Assembly (NCBI GenBank): GCA_038230975.1
Contig: JBBRMF010000001.1
Coordinates: forward strand, 1 to 64,000
Direction of reading: 5' to 3'
DNA length: 64,000 nt
From: JANXVV01 sp038230975
GTDB taxonomy: Bacteria; Planctomycetota; Phycisphaerae; Tepidisphaerales; Tepidisphaeraceae
Shown here: piece by piece, positions 17,587 through 26,440 of the stretch
Position numbering within the stretch: position 1 is the first letter of the stretch
How the letters are laid out: every line of letters starts with the position of its first letter
Program-made: the position numbers and the translations under genes
The notes under the pieces: model-generated
The model's input: only the letters and a program-made list of their open reading frames with translations
Told to the model about the DNA's origin: nothing
Database searches by the model: none

Positions 17587-18378
17587 ATGGAACCCAATTT
17601 GCACGGCTATGAAACAATGAACGACGCCGTCGCGCCTGGCGCGACGGCGTCGTTTGATATTCCGCTGGACCCGGCGGATGACGATGATCGGCTGGCGATG
17701 CTTCCGATTGTGGAAGGCCACGTTGAGGATGTGTGGGCGGGGGTGGAGGCGCCGCTGGAGGACAGTGTTGCCGCGTCGGTTGAGGGGGGCATCGGGCCGG
17801 GGGAGGCAGCTAAACGGCAAGCGACGCGGCGTGAAGTAGAGAACGTGTATGAGGAGGTTGCTTCTCTTGGGGAAGAGGATCCTGAGGAAGTCGATCAAGT
17901 GCCTGAGCGGGGGGGCTGGCTGGTGGCCCTGATCTGTGCGGGGGTGAGCATTATCGCGGTTTGTTTGTTACTTCCGTTGGCCGAGGAAAATCATCAACTG
18001 GCCTGGCAGCGAGAAAAACTAAAAACAGATTTGGTTCAGCTTCAGGAACAAGTGCAGGTGAATGACGAGTTTCTGAAGAGGATTTCGAACGACCCGACGT
18101 TGGCTGAACGATTGGCGCAACGGCAGATGAAATTCATCCGGCAGGGAACGACGATTCTCGAATTGCCGGGCGGCGCGAAGGAAGAAATGTCGCCGTTCCA
18201 ACTCGTGACGCTGCCGCCGCCGAATCCTATTCCGCCGTATCAACCGTTGGGCGGGGTGCTGTCGGCGGTCATTCGCAACTCGCATTTGCGGCTGTATCTG
18301 ACGGGCATCGGGCTCTTGCTACTGGCGGCCGGGCTCGTGCTCGGTGGTGAATCGAAACCGACGTATGATCCTGTTTAG
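17587..18378 (+). CDS. Hypothetical membrane protein with coiled coil
   Basis: This 263-residue protein has an acidic, disordered N-terminus of about 105 residues and a membrane helix (GWLVALICAGVSIIAVCLLLP). A coiled-coil stretch (LAWQREKLKTDLVQLQEQVQ to about residue 165) and a second membrane helix near the C-terminus (LYLTGIGLLLLAAGLVLGG) follow. The coiled coil would lie outside the cytoplasm. No family is recognised. A perfect 16-bp inverted repeat at 17620-17654 lies inside its first 25 codons. ATG 17617, just before that repeat, is an alternative start. The gene ends at a family K hairpin just before tsaB. Confidence 0.7.
   Translation: MEPNLHGYETMNDAVAPGATASFDIPLDPADDDDRLAMLPIVEGHVEDVWAGVEAPLEDSVAASVEGGIGPGEAAKRQATRREVENVYEEVASLGEEDPEEVDQVPERGGWLVALICAGVSIIAVCLLLPLAEENHQLAWQREKLKTDLVQLQEQVQVNDEFLKRISNDPTLAERLAQRQMKFIRQGTTILELPGGAKEEMSPFQLVTLPPPNPIPPYQPLGGVLSAVIRNSHLRLYLTGIGLLLLAAGLVLGGESKPTYDPV
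17620..17654 (+). promoter_or_regulatory. Perfect 16-bp hairpin inside an early coding region
   Basis: AACGACGCCGTCGCGC pairs exactly with GCGCGACGGCGTCGTT around a three-base loop and is followed by TGATATT. Such a stem 33 bases after the start codon could slow ribosomes or act as an attenuator; this is inference. Confidence 0.6.
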
Positions 18379-18412
18379 TTCCCTCCCCCCGTGAGTACAC
18401 GGGGAGGGGACC
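18379..18412 (+). terminator. C/G-rich hairpin after a stop codon (family K)
   Basis: The stop TAG is followed by TTCCCTCCCCCCGTGAGTAC and then the pairing arm ACGGGGAGGGGACC. The same word follows ribBA at 4796. Here the right arm GGGGAGGGG also lies 8-15 bases before the tsaB ATG, so the hairpin would hide its ribosome site. Confidence 0.55.
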
Positions 18413-18423
18413 GGAAAAAATCC

Positions 18424-19107
18424 ATGAGTCGAGTGTTGGCGATTGAAACAAGTGGGAGAGTTGGGTCAATCGCGCTTGGGGAGCGGGGTGAGATCGTAGC
18501 CCAAGAAGATTTTCCGCATGGGCTGAAACATGCTGCGGAGATTATTCCGATCATCGATCGATTGTGCCGTTCAAAAAACTGGGGACCGACGGACCTCGAA
18601 CAACTTTATGTTTCCGCCGGCCCGGGATCTTTTACAGGATTGCGGATCGGCATCACACTGGCCAAGACATTGGCGTTTGCGACGGGCGTGAAATTAGTGG
18701 CGGTGCCGACCGTTCGCGCGTTGGCCGAGAATGCGCCGGCCGAGGTGAATCAGCTGGTGATCGTGCTGGATGCCAAGCGAAACCAGATATTCACGGCTCG
18801 ATTTGAGCGGATCGCGGATCATTGGGTGGAGCGCGAGCCGGCCCATCTCGATTCGCTGACGACCATGCTCGAAAAGTCGCCTCGCCCGGTGCATCTACTT
18901 GGGGAAGGGATTCCTTATCACGAAAAATTTGTGAACGCGGACCCAACTGTCGTCATCACGCCACCGGAGTTGTGGAGCGCGCGGGCGGTTGCGATTTTTA
19001 AAATCGGGATGGAGATGGCCTCGCGGGGCGAGTTTGCGATCCCGGATCAATTGTCTCCGATTTATATTCGCAAGCCCGAAGCTCAGGAAAAATTGGAAGG
19101 CCCGTGA
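18424..19107 (+). CDS. tsaB: t6A modification protein TsaB
   Basis: This 227-residue ASKHA-fold protein supports TsaD in making threonylcarbamoyl-adenosine 37 in tRNAs. It opens with VLAIETSGRVGSIALGERG and contains the family signature YVSAGPGSFTGLRIGITLAKTLA. Length is as expected. The start follows GGGGAGGGGACC. The Sua5/TsaC partner enzyme is also in this window at 27590, but not adjacent; tsaD and tsaE are not seen. Confidence 0.93.
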   Translation: MSRVLAIETSGRVGSIALGERGEIVAQEDFPHGLKHAAEIIPIIDRLCRSKNWGPTDLEQLYVSAGPGSFTGLRIGITLAKTLAFATGVKLVAVPTVRALAENAPAEVNQLVIVLDAKRNQIFTARFERIADHWVEREPAHLDSLTTMLEKSPRPVHLLGEGIPYHEKFVNADPTVVITPPELWSARAVAIFKIGMEMASRGEFAIPDQLSPIYIRKPEAQEKLEGP

Positions 19108-19119
19108 TATGATGCCGGG

Positions 19120-20673
19120 ATGAACCATCGACTTACCGCGCTTTTTTTGCTGATTTTTTTGTCACCTTTCGCACTAGCCGCGCCTCCGCTTCAACCGGCA
19201 ACGCGGCCTTCTGTCGAACCGACGAGCAAAGAAACCAAGCCAGTTGTGCATGCGGATGATAAACTTTCCATCACGCATCACGAGATCAAGGTAGCCGGGC
19301 AGGTCCTGAAATATGAAGCGACCGCTGGCACCATGGCCATGAAAGACGAGGCGGGCAAGGCGCGCGCAAATTTGTTTTTTGTGGCTTATCGCAAAGAATC
19401 CGGTGATAATTTTGATCCGGCCAAGCGACCGATCACATTCGTTTTTAACGGTGGCCCTGGGGCGGCAGCGGTGTGGTTGCACCTGGGCGCGGTCGGACCC
19501 AAGAGCATGAAACTGGATGATACGGGCGTTCCGACCGGCCCGCCGCACGCGCTGATTGATAATCCGAATACCTGGCTCGATGCCACGGATATCGTGCTGA
19601 TCGACCCGGTGAATACCGGATATAGCCGCGCTGCCGAAGGGGTGAAGCCAGAAGAATTCTTCGGCTTCGATCGCGATATTCAGACCGTTGGCGAGTTCAT
19701 TCGGCTTTATCTCACGCGCTACGATCGCTGGCTGAGTCCGAAATTTCTCGCCGGTGAAAGCTATGGCACCACCCGGGCAGCTGGACTTTCTGAACATCTG
19801 CTCAGTCATGGAATCGATCTGAACGGAATCGTTTTCATTTCTTCAGTATTGGATTGGGCGACGATTTCACACAGCGGAAACAACGACGTTCCGTACATTG
19901 TGTTTCTGCCGAGCTTTACTGCGACGGCGGCCTATCACAAAAAACTTGATGCGGAACTGATGAAGGATCGGAATAAGACTCAGGCGGAAGTTCAGAGCTG
20001 GGCCGTGACCGAATACGCCGCCGCATTGGCGAAGGGAGATACGCTGAAAGGCGAAGAGCGCGCCGCCGTCGTCAAGCGATTGGCGAGATACACGTCGCTT
20101 TCGGAAGAGATCGTCGACAAGACCAACCTGCGAATCGCCCCGAGTTATTTTGAAAAACAGGTGCTCGGAGACGGTCGACGAATCATCGGCCGATTTGATG
20201 GGCGGCTCATTGGGGTCGACCCTTCCCCACTATCGGAAGACCCGGCATTTGATCCGAGCTTTTCGTATTATCTGCCTGCGTATACGTCGGCGATGACGGC
20301 GTATGCGAATCATGTATTGAAGTTTGAGAGTGATCTGCCCTATGAATCGCTGGCGGGTGGGCGCGTTCAACCCTGGTCGCTCGGTCGCGACGGATCAGGG
20401 TACCTGGATGTCGCCGCGACTTTGGCGCGGGCGATGCGGGAGAACCCGAAGATGAAGGTGATGTTTGCTAGCGGATATGCCGATCTGGCCACGCCTTACT
20501 TTGCGACGGACTACACGATCAGCCATATGAAACTGTCGGCAGACCTGCGAAAGAATGTCACCCGCGTGATGTATGAAGGCGGGCACATGATGTATCACGT
20601 GCGAGAATCACTGGAGAAATTGCACAGTGATGTGATGGGATTCATGAATCAGGCGATGCCGGGGGGAGATTAG
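19120..20673 (+). CDS. Secreted serine carboxypeptidase-like protein (S10)
   Basis: This 517-residue protein has a signal peptide (to about ALA-AP, residue 20). It shows the S10 family oxyanion segment VFNGGPG (108-114), the nucleophile Ser 214 in AGESYGTTR, the Asp region ASGYADLATPY and the His region YEGGHMMYH. It probably trims C-terminal residues from peptides outside the cytoplasm. TATGAT stands six bases before the ATG with no ribosome site, so a leaderless internal transcript is possible. It lies 12 bases after tsaB. Confidence 0.88.
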   Translation: MNHRLTALFLLIFLSPFALAAPPLQPATRPSVEPTSKETKPVVHADDKLSITHHEIKVAGQVLKYEATAGTMAMKDEAGKARANLFFVAYRKESGDNFDPAKRPITFVFNGGPGAAAVWLHLGAVGPKSMKLDDTGVPTGPPHALIDNPNTWLDATDIVLIDPVNTGYSRAAEGVKPEEFFGFDRDIQTVGEFIRLYLTRYDRWLSPKFLAGESYGTTRAAGLSEHLLSHGIDLNGIVFISSVLDWATISHSGNNDVPYIVFLPSFTATAAYHKKLDAELMKDRNKTQAEVQSWAVTEYAAALAKGDTLKGEERAAVVKRLARYTSLSEEIVDKTNLRIAPSYFEKQVLGDGRRIIGRFDGRLIGVDPSPLSEDPAFDPSFSYYLPAYTSAMTAYANHVLKFESDLPYESLAGGRVQPWSLGRDGSGYLDVAATLARAMRENPKMKVMFASGYADLATPYFATDYTISHMKLSADLRKNVTRVMYEGGHMMYHVRESLEKLHSDVMGFMNQAMPGGD

Positions 20674-20713
20674 CGATTTGTCACGAATCGGATTTAGAAA
20701 AACGTCCGATTGA

Positions 20714-20802
20714 GGTGTCACGGGTCGCGGTACTCCGAGACCTGTGTTTTTGTCGTGTGACGCGACGCACAGGTCTCGGAGTACCGCGACCTGTGGCACC
20801 CT
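20714..20802. repeat. Palindromic repeat, family B copy 2
   Basis: GGTGTCACGGGTCGCGGTAC TCCGAGACCTGTG is mirrored by CACAGGTCTCGGAGTACCGC GACCTGTGGCACCCTAAAT. It follows the peptidase gene by about 40 bases. Confidence 0.92.
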
Positions 20803-20865
20803 AAATCTTAAATGTGACAATGCACGAGATGCAGGTTCTCGATAAGACGTCAGCGCAAAGAAAAA

Positions 20866-20901
20866 AAGCGGTCGATGGGAATCCTTCCCGTCGACCGCTT
20901 T
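20866..20901 (-). terminator. Bidirectional intrinsic terminator
   Basis: AAGCGGTCGATGGGA pairs with TCCCGTCGACCGCTT around a four-base loop with one G-T pair. Read on the minus strand the stem is followed by a run of seven or more U, ideal for the HAD gene; read on the plus strand it is followed by TATTT. It sits between convergent genes. Confidence 0.85.
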
Positions 20902-21003
20902 ATTTCGCGAGTCCTTTCGCATCTTCCCTGAATGGTCTCCATAACCCTCTCTTCCTTCGTTCGAGAGGGGAACAACTTCCGATGCAGCCCTAGCTCCTTC
21001 AAT

Positions 21004-21867
21004 TCATTGCGGCGCCGGCACAACGAGGTGCCTGGCAACCAAATCTTCTAAAAATATGGCCAACCCGTCTTCGTCATTGCGACCGATGACGGTTTTTGCA
21101 ATCGCCTTCACTTCCGGTTTTGCGTTGCCCATCGCCACGCTGAGGCCCGCGTGCTTGAGCATGGGCAGATCATTGACGTCATCACCGATCGCCACGATCT
21201 CATGCGCTTCCACACCGTGCATGCGGGCGACGTGCGAGATGCCTTCCCACTTATTGACGGCCGGGTCGAACACTTCCATCACATCCACACCGTACGCCGG
21301 CACGCGGATGCAATGACTGACGATTCGATCGCCAAAACGCTCAGTCAATTCACGCACGGCTTGTTCAACTTCTTCGGGTGCGGCGACGATGCCGATACGG
21401 ATCGTGTGTTCATGCGGCCAATTCGCCAGCGATTCAATTTCATGCACAACGGTCTGCGTCACTTCTCGCCAAAGTCGTTCGGCTTCGTTCGGCGTCTTAC
21501 CGCCGGTGGCCAGGTAATCGACACCGCCGGCTTTGTGCGTGTCCTGCAATGCCAACGCGGAATGACCCCGGTCTTCGAGTACACCACAAATTTCGCGAGC
21601 GAGTTGCGGGTCCATCATCGTGCGATGCAGCGTAACTCCGTTTTTCGTATCGATCACCATCGCACCGCTGACGAACACGGCCGTCGAATGATGGGCCACC
21701 GTATCCAGAACCGATTTGCTTTCCGTCCAGTTGCGACCTGTTGCAAAGCAGATGAGCAATCCCGCATCTAAAGCCGCATGAATCGCCGCTTTTGCCCGAG
21801 GCGGAACGCTGCCGGTGGAGGACAACAGCGTACCGTCAAGATCTATCGCGATCATCCGATACGACAT
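21004..21867 (-). CDS. HAD-family phosphatase, Cof-like
   Basis: This 287-residue cytosolic hydrolase has motif I DLDGTLL (AIDLDGTLLSSTG), a motif II Thr/Ser region (CFATGRNW), and the motif IV acidic cluster GDDVNDLPML. A large cap domain lies between, as in Cof/YidA-type sugar-phosphate phosphatases. The substrate is unknown. ATG 21867 (MSYRMIAIDLD) follows AAGGATGCAG, a good ribosome site, so the 11-codon longer frame is rejected. It is single and ends at the terminator at 20866. Confidence 0.88.
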   Translation of the reverse strand: MSYRMIAIDLDGTLLSSTGSVPPRAKAAIHAALDAGLLICFATGRNWTESKSVLDTVAHHSTAVFVSGAMVIDTKNGVTLHRTMMDPQLAREICGVLEDRGHSALALQDTHKAGGVDYLATGGKTPNEAERLWREVTQTVVHEIESLANWPHEHTIRIGIVAAPEEVEQAVRELTERFGDRIVSHCIRVPAYGVDVMEVFDPAVNKWEGISHVARMHGVEAHEIVAIGDDVNDLPMLKHAGLSVAMGNAKPEVKAIAKTVIGRNDEDGLAIFLEDLVARHLVVPAPQ

Positions 21868-22028
21868 TCTGCATCCTTCAAACTTCGATTCCCGAAACAA
21901 CCTTCACGGCGTAGATAGCGTACACAATTCAAACCGGTTTTCAACTTCTAATGGCGGTGCCGACAAGTTATACACACCATATGTGGCGTACATGACGGTT
22001 TAACCTCGAATGTTCCAAATCGTTGTAC

Positions 22029-22056
22029 TTGAAACCCAAGCGCGAGTGGATAAGAT
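22029..22056 (+). promoter_or_regulatory. Promoter of the tRNA-Gln gene
   Basis: TTGAAA, a 16-base spacer and TAAGAT end 22 bases before the tRNA, giving a short 5' leader. Confidence 0.5.
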
Positions 22057-22078
22057 CACGTTTTCGTCATGCGATGAA

Positions 22079-22149
22079 TGGCCCATGGTGTAACGGTAGC
22101 ACAAGCGCCTCTGGAGCGCTTTGTCAAGGTTCGAATCCTTGTGGGCCAG
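22079..22149 (+). tRNA. tRNA-Gln (anticodon CTG)
   Basis: The cloverleaf is clear: acceptor arms TGGCCCA and TGGGCCA pair fully. The D arm contains TGGTGTAACGGTAGCA, the anticodon stem AGCGC/GCGCT holds the loop CTCTGGA with anticodon CTG, and the T arm reads AAGGTTCGAATCCTT. The discriminator base is G and no CCA end is encoded. Confidence 0.95.
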
Positions 22150-22212
22150 TTGATCATCACGCCTCTCATCGCGGGCTGGATTCTTCCGGCACTACGCGGA
22201 TAAAATCGGAAG

Positions 22213-22911
22213 ATGCCTCAAACAGACCCTCTTTCACCCCTAGCTTCCGACTTATTTCGTAAGCATTCCGACATCTACCAGAAACTGGTTGTTCCAGAAG
22301 GAACGCCGTCGGAAGCTCATGCGCTGCTGGATGGTGTGAAGTTCGACCAGATGCTGGCGGTTCCGATGGTTTCTCGGCCGCACGCGGCGGCGATGTTGTG
22401 TGGGTTGTGGCTCTGGCATGATGGGTTGAGTGAGAGCCATGAGATTGCTCAGCAAACGCCGGAGCAGATTGAGCGTGCGGCGAATATGCCGCCGGCGGGA
22501 GAATTGAAAGCAGCGTCGAGCGCGTTGTCGATGCGATTTTCGGAAAATCAGCAGGAGGTTGATGAAGAGACGATGCGGGATGCGAAGGTGTGCCTGGCGT
22601 TTTGGCATGCGATTATGCACCGCCGTGAGGGGGATTTTTCGAATAGTCTTTATTGGTATGCCAAGGTGGGGCAGCACTCGATTATGCCGGCGATTGGGGC
22701 GAACGTGGGGGAGGCGATCAATCCGCTGCCAGTCGACAAGTCTTTGATGCGATTGCTGAGAGATGGGTGGAACCCTGCGGCTTTTGTGGATTTAGTGGAA
22801 GAAGTGAATGGCCGTCCGGGAGACCCGAGGTTGCGGACCGTTGTGGCGATTCAGCGAGTGGAATGGCAGATGTTGTTCGACCACTGCACACGGCAGGCGA
22901 GTGGGAAATAA
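22213..22911 (+). CDS. Conserved hypothetical protein
   Basis: This 232-residue soluble, probably all-helical protein contains CLAFWHAIMHRREGDFSNSLYW followed by YAKVGQHSIMPAIG (split here). I remember that signature from uncharacterised proteins of Planctomycetes and Acidobacteria. No catalytic motif can be named. TAAAAT stands six bases before the ATG, and GGAAG overlaps the spacer, so the mRNA may be leaderless or very short-leadered. It is the only protein gene between the tRNA and a family C repeat. Confidence 0.75.
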   Translation: MPQTDPLSPLASDLFRKHSDIYQKLVVPEGTPSEAHALLDGVKFDQMLAVPMVSRPHAAAMLCGLWLWHDGLSESHEIAQQTPEQIERAANMPPAGELKAASSALSMRFSENQQEVDEETMRDAKVCLAFWHAIMHRREGDFSNSLYWYAKVGQHSIMPAIGANVGEAINPLPVDKSLMRLLRDGWNPAAFVDLVEEVNGRPGDPRLRTVVAIQRVEWQMLFDHCTRQASGK

Positions 22912-22988
22912 TTCAAAGTCCTCAATAATCGCGTTCGGTTACGCGCCTCGAAACGCGGAGGTTCCGCTGGGAGTGTGAGATTCAATTC

Positions 22989-23098
22989 GTAGCACGGGCT
23001 TCCAGCGCGTGTTAAGACGTTTGAACTGGAATCGCTGCGGGGAAACAGGTGTTTTTTTCCGTCCTGATCCATTAACACGGGCTGGAAGCCCTTGCCAC
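22989..23098. repeat. Palindromic repeat, family C copy 2
   Basis: GTAGCACGGGCTTCCAGCGC GTGTTAAGAC is mirrored by TTAACACGGGCTGGAAGCCC TTGCCAC. The inner loop matches copy 1 (GAATCGCTG, AAACAGGTGT, TTCCGTCCTGATCC), so the whole unit moved, not only its arms. Confidence 0.9.
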
Positions 23099-23114
23099 AT
23101 TTAGAGACTGATTT

Positions 23115-23510
23115 TCAGGCGACTGGTTCGGCGAGCAGGCGTTCGGCGGTGGTGATTAAGCGATCCAGTTTGACGGGTTTATTGAAGTACTCGCTCACCC
23201 CAAGGCTTTCGGCGAACATTTTGTGCCGTGACCCCTGATTGCCAGTGATCATAATCACGAAAGGCTTGCTGTTTTTAGGGATTTTGGCTTTGATTTTTTC
23301 GAGTACCAGGAAACCGCTACGGCCTGGGAGCATCATGTCGAGGATGACCAGATCGGGGTGATTGGAGTTGACCAGTTCGACGGCTTTATTGCCATCGCGC
23401 GCGATATCAATGATGGCACCGGTGGGCTCAAATGCAGCCTGCATGCTCAGGAGAATGTCGTTGTCGTCATCAACCAGCAAAATTCGTTTGTTTTCCAGTG
23501 CTGCGCTCAT
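23115..23510 (-). CDS. Single-domain response regulator
   Basis: This 131-residue CheY-like receiver has the acidic pocket DDDND (residues 14-18), the phospho-acceptor Asp in LVILDMMLPG (about residue 55), a Thr in MITGN, and the switch Lys in YFNKPVKL. There is no output domain, so it probably acts by protein contact. No histidine kinase is adjacent. GGAAGG lies seven bases before the ATG. Confidence 0.92.
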   Translation of the reverse strand: MSAALENKRILLVDDDNDILLSMQAAFEPTGAIIDIARDGNKAVELVNSNHPDLVILDMMLPGRSGFLVLEKIKAKIPKNSKPFVIMITGNQGSRHKMFAESLGVSEYFNKPVKLDRLITTAERLLAEPVA

Positions 23511-23651
23511 GGGATGCCTTCCAAAGGGGAATTAATAGGCGTGGAATATCGTAGACGTTTGCAAGTGTCGGTTTAGGGCCGATAAATGTCAAGCGCACAC
23601 CCCTGTTACTCCGATAATACAAAAGTGTCGAGGTGAATCAAAAGCAACCCC

Positions 23652-24518
23652 ATGGCGATTTCGTCTCCGATAGCAGTGCTGGACAGTGGATTGGGCGGAT
23701 TGACCGTCGTCAAGGCACTACGGGCGGAGATGCCGCACGAGGACATTATCTACTTCGGTGACACCGCTCGCGTGCCCTACGGCAACAAGAGCGCGCCCAC
23801 GGTTACCGGTTACGTGCGGCAAATCATTCGATATCTCAGCGAATTTGAACCCAAGCATATCGTGATTGCCTGCAATACCGCGACGGCGCTTGCGATGCAT
23901 TCGCTCAAAGCGGAGTTCAGAAATTTATCCATCAGCGGGGTGATTGAACCGGGGGCGAAAGCGGCGGCGGCGGCGGCGGGAAGCAAGCGGTTTCCGGTGA
24001 TTGGCGTAATTGCCACGGAGGCGACCATTCGCTCGAAGGCCTACGAACACGCGCTGGCTCGACGTCGCCATCATGCGAGGTTGCTGTTTCGGCCAACCCC
24101 TTTGCTGGTGCCGATTATTGAAGAAGGGCGCGGCGCGGAAGACCCGCTTGTCGTTCTCGCGGTGCAGCAGTATCTCAAACCGATGATTCAGAACGGGTTG
24201 GATGCGCTACTGCTCGGCTGCACGCATTATCCGATGCTTAAGGGGCTGATTGCTAAAACAGTGGGCTCGGAAGTGACTGTGATTGACTCCGCCGATCAGT
24301 GCGCCGAAGATGTTTACCGGCGGCTTTTGAGCGGTGGATTATTGCGCGGCGACACGACTCGGCCGGGAAGATTGCACTGTTTCGTCACCGACGAAACGCC
24401 ACGATTCGGCTTGCTTGCCGAACGATTTCTCGGAATTGCACTGGATGCGCCGACATGGGTTTCACCGGAAGCCATGTATCAATCAAAAGACGAAGATTTT
24501 TCCCTGTTTCAGGGATAG
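23652..24518 (+). CDS. murI: Glutamate racemase
   Basis: This 288-residue enzyme makes D-glutamate for peptidoglycan. It has the N-terminal VLDSGLGGLTVVKAL, YFGDTARVPYG, the two catalytic cysteines C74 (VIACNTATA) and C190 (LLGCTHYP), and the usual length. Its presence supports a peptidoglycan wall, relevant because planctomycetes were long thought to lack one. The start is ATG 23652; GAGGTG lies rather far upstream. It is transcribed before the HEAT lipoprotein gene (33-base gap). Confidence 0.95.
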   Translation: MAISSPIAVLDSGLGGLTVVKALRAEMPHEDIIYFGDTARVPYGNKSAPTVTGYVRQIIRYLSEFEPKHIVIACNTATALAMHSLKAEFRNLSISGVIEPGAKAAAAAAGSKRFPVIGVIATEATIRSKAYEHALARRRHHARLLFRPTPLLVPIIEEGRGAEDPLVVLAVQQYLKPMIQNGLDALLLGCTHYPMLKGLIAKTVGSEVTVIDSADQCAEDVYRRLLSGGLLRGDTTRPGRLHCFVTDETPRFGLLAERFLGIALDAPTWVSPEAMYQSKDEDFSLFQG

Positions 24519-24551
24519 AGTCGTTGCAGAAAATAGATTCGAAGGAGAGGT

Positions 24552-25370
24552 ATGCGTCGCTTCATCGCGTTTTCCTGTTTGACATTGATGGCGGTTCAAG
24601 GGTGTGCCACTAAAAGAGCCGAAAGCGCAGCGACGGTGGTTCCCCCGGCGAAAATGCGTGATTTAATTCGCCAGGATCAGGAACGATTGGGCGGGATTGA
24701 TTCCCCTTTGCATCAAGGTCATACGTATTTAGGGGTCGACGTGACCGGAGAAAACCCGTTCATGGCATTCGGACACGTGATCTGGGCCGTGCCGGCTCGG
24801 TTGATTCGTTTTGCCTCGGGGGAAACGCCGGTGAAATGGGCCGTGGCGATGGAAGACACGCGTTCGGCCGACAATCGCCGCGAAGGGATCATGCATCTGG
24901 TCGAGAATCGATTCGCCCGCAAGGACCCGTACACCAAGCGATACGAGCAGATCGGTCAGCGTGATCCGGAGTATCTGGTGCGGAGCGCGGCAATGCGGGC
25001 GCTGAATTATTCACGCAGCCGCGAGGGCACGGAGTTGTTCGTCGCCGCGCTCGATGATGGTGAAGTTCTCGTGCGACTGGAAGCCGCCAAGGGTTTGGCT
25101 AATTTGCCCGTGGAAAAAGCGATTCCTCGATTGATCGCGCTTCTGCAAAAGGATGAAAGCAGGGATGTTCGAATTGCCTGTGCGGATGCGTTGAGAAATT
25201 ACAAAACGATCGATGTGGCGCGGGCATTAACCGCCGTGATGACGGATCGTGATTTCGGGGTCTCATGGCAGGCCCGGGAAAGTCTACGGCTGATGACCGG
25301 GCATGATTTTCGGTACGATGAGCTGGCTTGGTTAGGATTTCTGGCCAGCGCAGCGAAGCCGTTTGTTTGA
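24552..25370 (+). CDS. Lipoprotein with HEAT-like repeats
   Basis: This 272-residue protein has a lipobox (VQGC, Cys 18) after a short leader. The C-terminal half has at least three HEAT/PBS-type helical repeats (PEYLVRSAAMRALNYSRSRE, EVLVRLEAAKGLANLPVEKA, DVRIACADALRNYKTIDVAR), used for protein binding. GAAGGAGAGGT precedes the ATG. Family and partner are unknown. It may be co-expressed with murI. Confidence 0.8.
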   Translation: MRRFIAFSCLTLMAVQGCATKRAESAATVVPPAKMRDLIRQDQERLGGIDSPLHQGHTYLGVDVTGENPFMAFGHVIWAVPARLIRFASGETPVKWAVAMEDTRSADNRREGIMHLVENRFARKDPYTKRYEQIGQRDPEYLVRSAAMRALNYSRSREGTELFVAALDDGEVLVRLEAAKGLANLPVEKAIPRLIALLQKDESRDVRIACADALRNYKTIDVARALTAVMTDRDFGVSWQARESLRLMTGHDFRYDELAWLGFLASAAKPFV

Positions 25371-25402
25371 GTTTAGGCCTTACTGAGCCTGAGAACTTTT
25401 TT

Positions 25403-25429
25403 GTGGCACGCGCTTCCAGCCCGTGCCAC
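25403..25429. repeat. Short collapsed copy of family C
   Basis: GTGGCACGCGCTTCCAGCCC GTGCCAC keeps both ends of the family C unit but lacks the loop. Its flanks GAGAACTT and CGAATTGAT match those of copy 1 at 13505, so both are the same unit with an internal loss. Confidence 0.8.
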
Positions 25430-25467
25430 GAATTGATTTTCAGGCTTATCGTGGACACTACGAAAAC

Positions 25468-26424
25468 ATGCGGGCACTCGTCTTTGATCAATCGCTCGCT
25501 TTTCGCCCGCGGCATCCGGAACCAACGGAGGCGGATGGCGATACCCGGTTGCGCATCCTCCGGGCGGGGATTTGCTCGACCGATCTGGAAATTTGCCGCG
25601 GTTACATGAATTTCCAGGGCGTGCTGGGGCATGAATTCGTCGCGGAAGTGCTCGAATCTCCCGACAAACAATTGATTGGCCAACGAGTGGTCGGCGAAAT
25701 TAACGTCGTTTGCGGGCGCTGCGATCTGTGTCTTTCGGGCCTTTCCAATCACTGCCGCAATCGAACGGTTGTTGGCATTCTGAAGCATGGCGGGGTATTC
25801 GCGGATTTTGTACGGCTTCCGGCGGCTAATCTGCATGCACTTCCCAAAACGGTGGAGGATGATCAAGCGGTGTTTGCGGAACCGCTGGCAGCGGCGTTTC
25901 AGATTCTGAAGCAGATCAAACTCGACGGAAAAAAATGGGTGACTGTTCTGGGCGATGGTCGGCTCGGGCTGCTCGTTGCCCAAGTGCTTCGCAACGTCGG
26001 CTGCCCGGTGCGCGTCATCGGTAAACATGCGGACAAGCTGGCACTTTGCGAGCGTTGGTCGATTCGTTCTCGCGCGCTTTTGGAAATTAATCCGCGTCAC
26101 GATCAGGATGTGGTGGTGGATTGCACGGGTTCCGTGGCTGGTTTTGAACTGGCGATGCAGATGGTTCGCCCGCGCGGCACGATCATTCTCAAAAGCACGG
26201 TTGCGGTCGGAAAGCCGATGAATCTCGCACCGTTGGTGATCGATGAGATTCAGGTCATTGGCAGTCGGTGCGGGCCGTTTCGTGAGGCGATTCGGGCGCT
26301 GGCGGATAAGAGCGTCGATGTGACGAGCCTGATCCATCGGCGGATGAAATTAGAGCAAGGGGTGGAAGCGATGGAGCTGGCCGGGCGACCGGGGGTGTTG
26401 AAGGTGTTGTTGACGTTTGATTGA
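25468..26424 (+). CDS. Zinc-dependent alcohol dehydrogenase-like protein (MDR)
   Basis: This 318-residue protein of the medium-chain dehydrogenase superfamily has a catalytic zinc Cys in AGICSTD, GHEFVAEV, the structural-zinc cysteines CGRCDLCLSGLSNHC and a Rossmann segment VTVLGDGRLGLLVAQ. It should oxidise or reduce an alcohol or polyol with NAD(P); the substrate is unknown. ATG 25468 (MRALVFDQ) is preferred because the longer frame begins inside repeat C (MPRID). It is not in an obvious operon. Confidence 0.88.
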   Translation: MRALVFDQSLAFRPRHPEPTEADGDTRLRILRAGICSTDLEICRGYMNFQGVLGHEFVAEVLESPDKQLIGQRVVGEINVVCGRCDLCLSGLSNHCRNRTVVGILKHGGVFADFVRLPAANLHALPKTVEDDQAVFAEPLAAAFQILKQIKLDGKKWVTVLGDGRLGLLVAQVLRNVGCPVRVIGKHADKLALCERWSIRSRALLEINPRHDQDVVVDCTGSVAGFELAMQMVRPRGTIILKSTVAVGKPMNLAPLVIDEIQVIGSRCGPFREAIRALADKSVDVTSLIHRRMKLEQGVEAMELAGRPGVLKVLLTFD

Positions 26425-26440
26425 GCGAATCAAATAAGAG

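Noticed and set aside
22989..23098. Small RNA gene next to the response regulator
   Set aside because: It is a family C repeat with the same loop as the copy at 13505, so it is better explained as a repeat.
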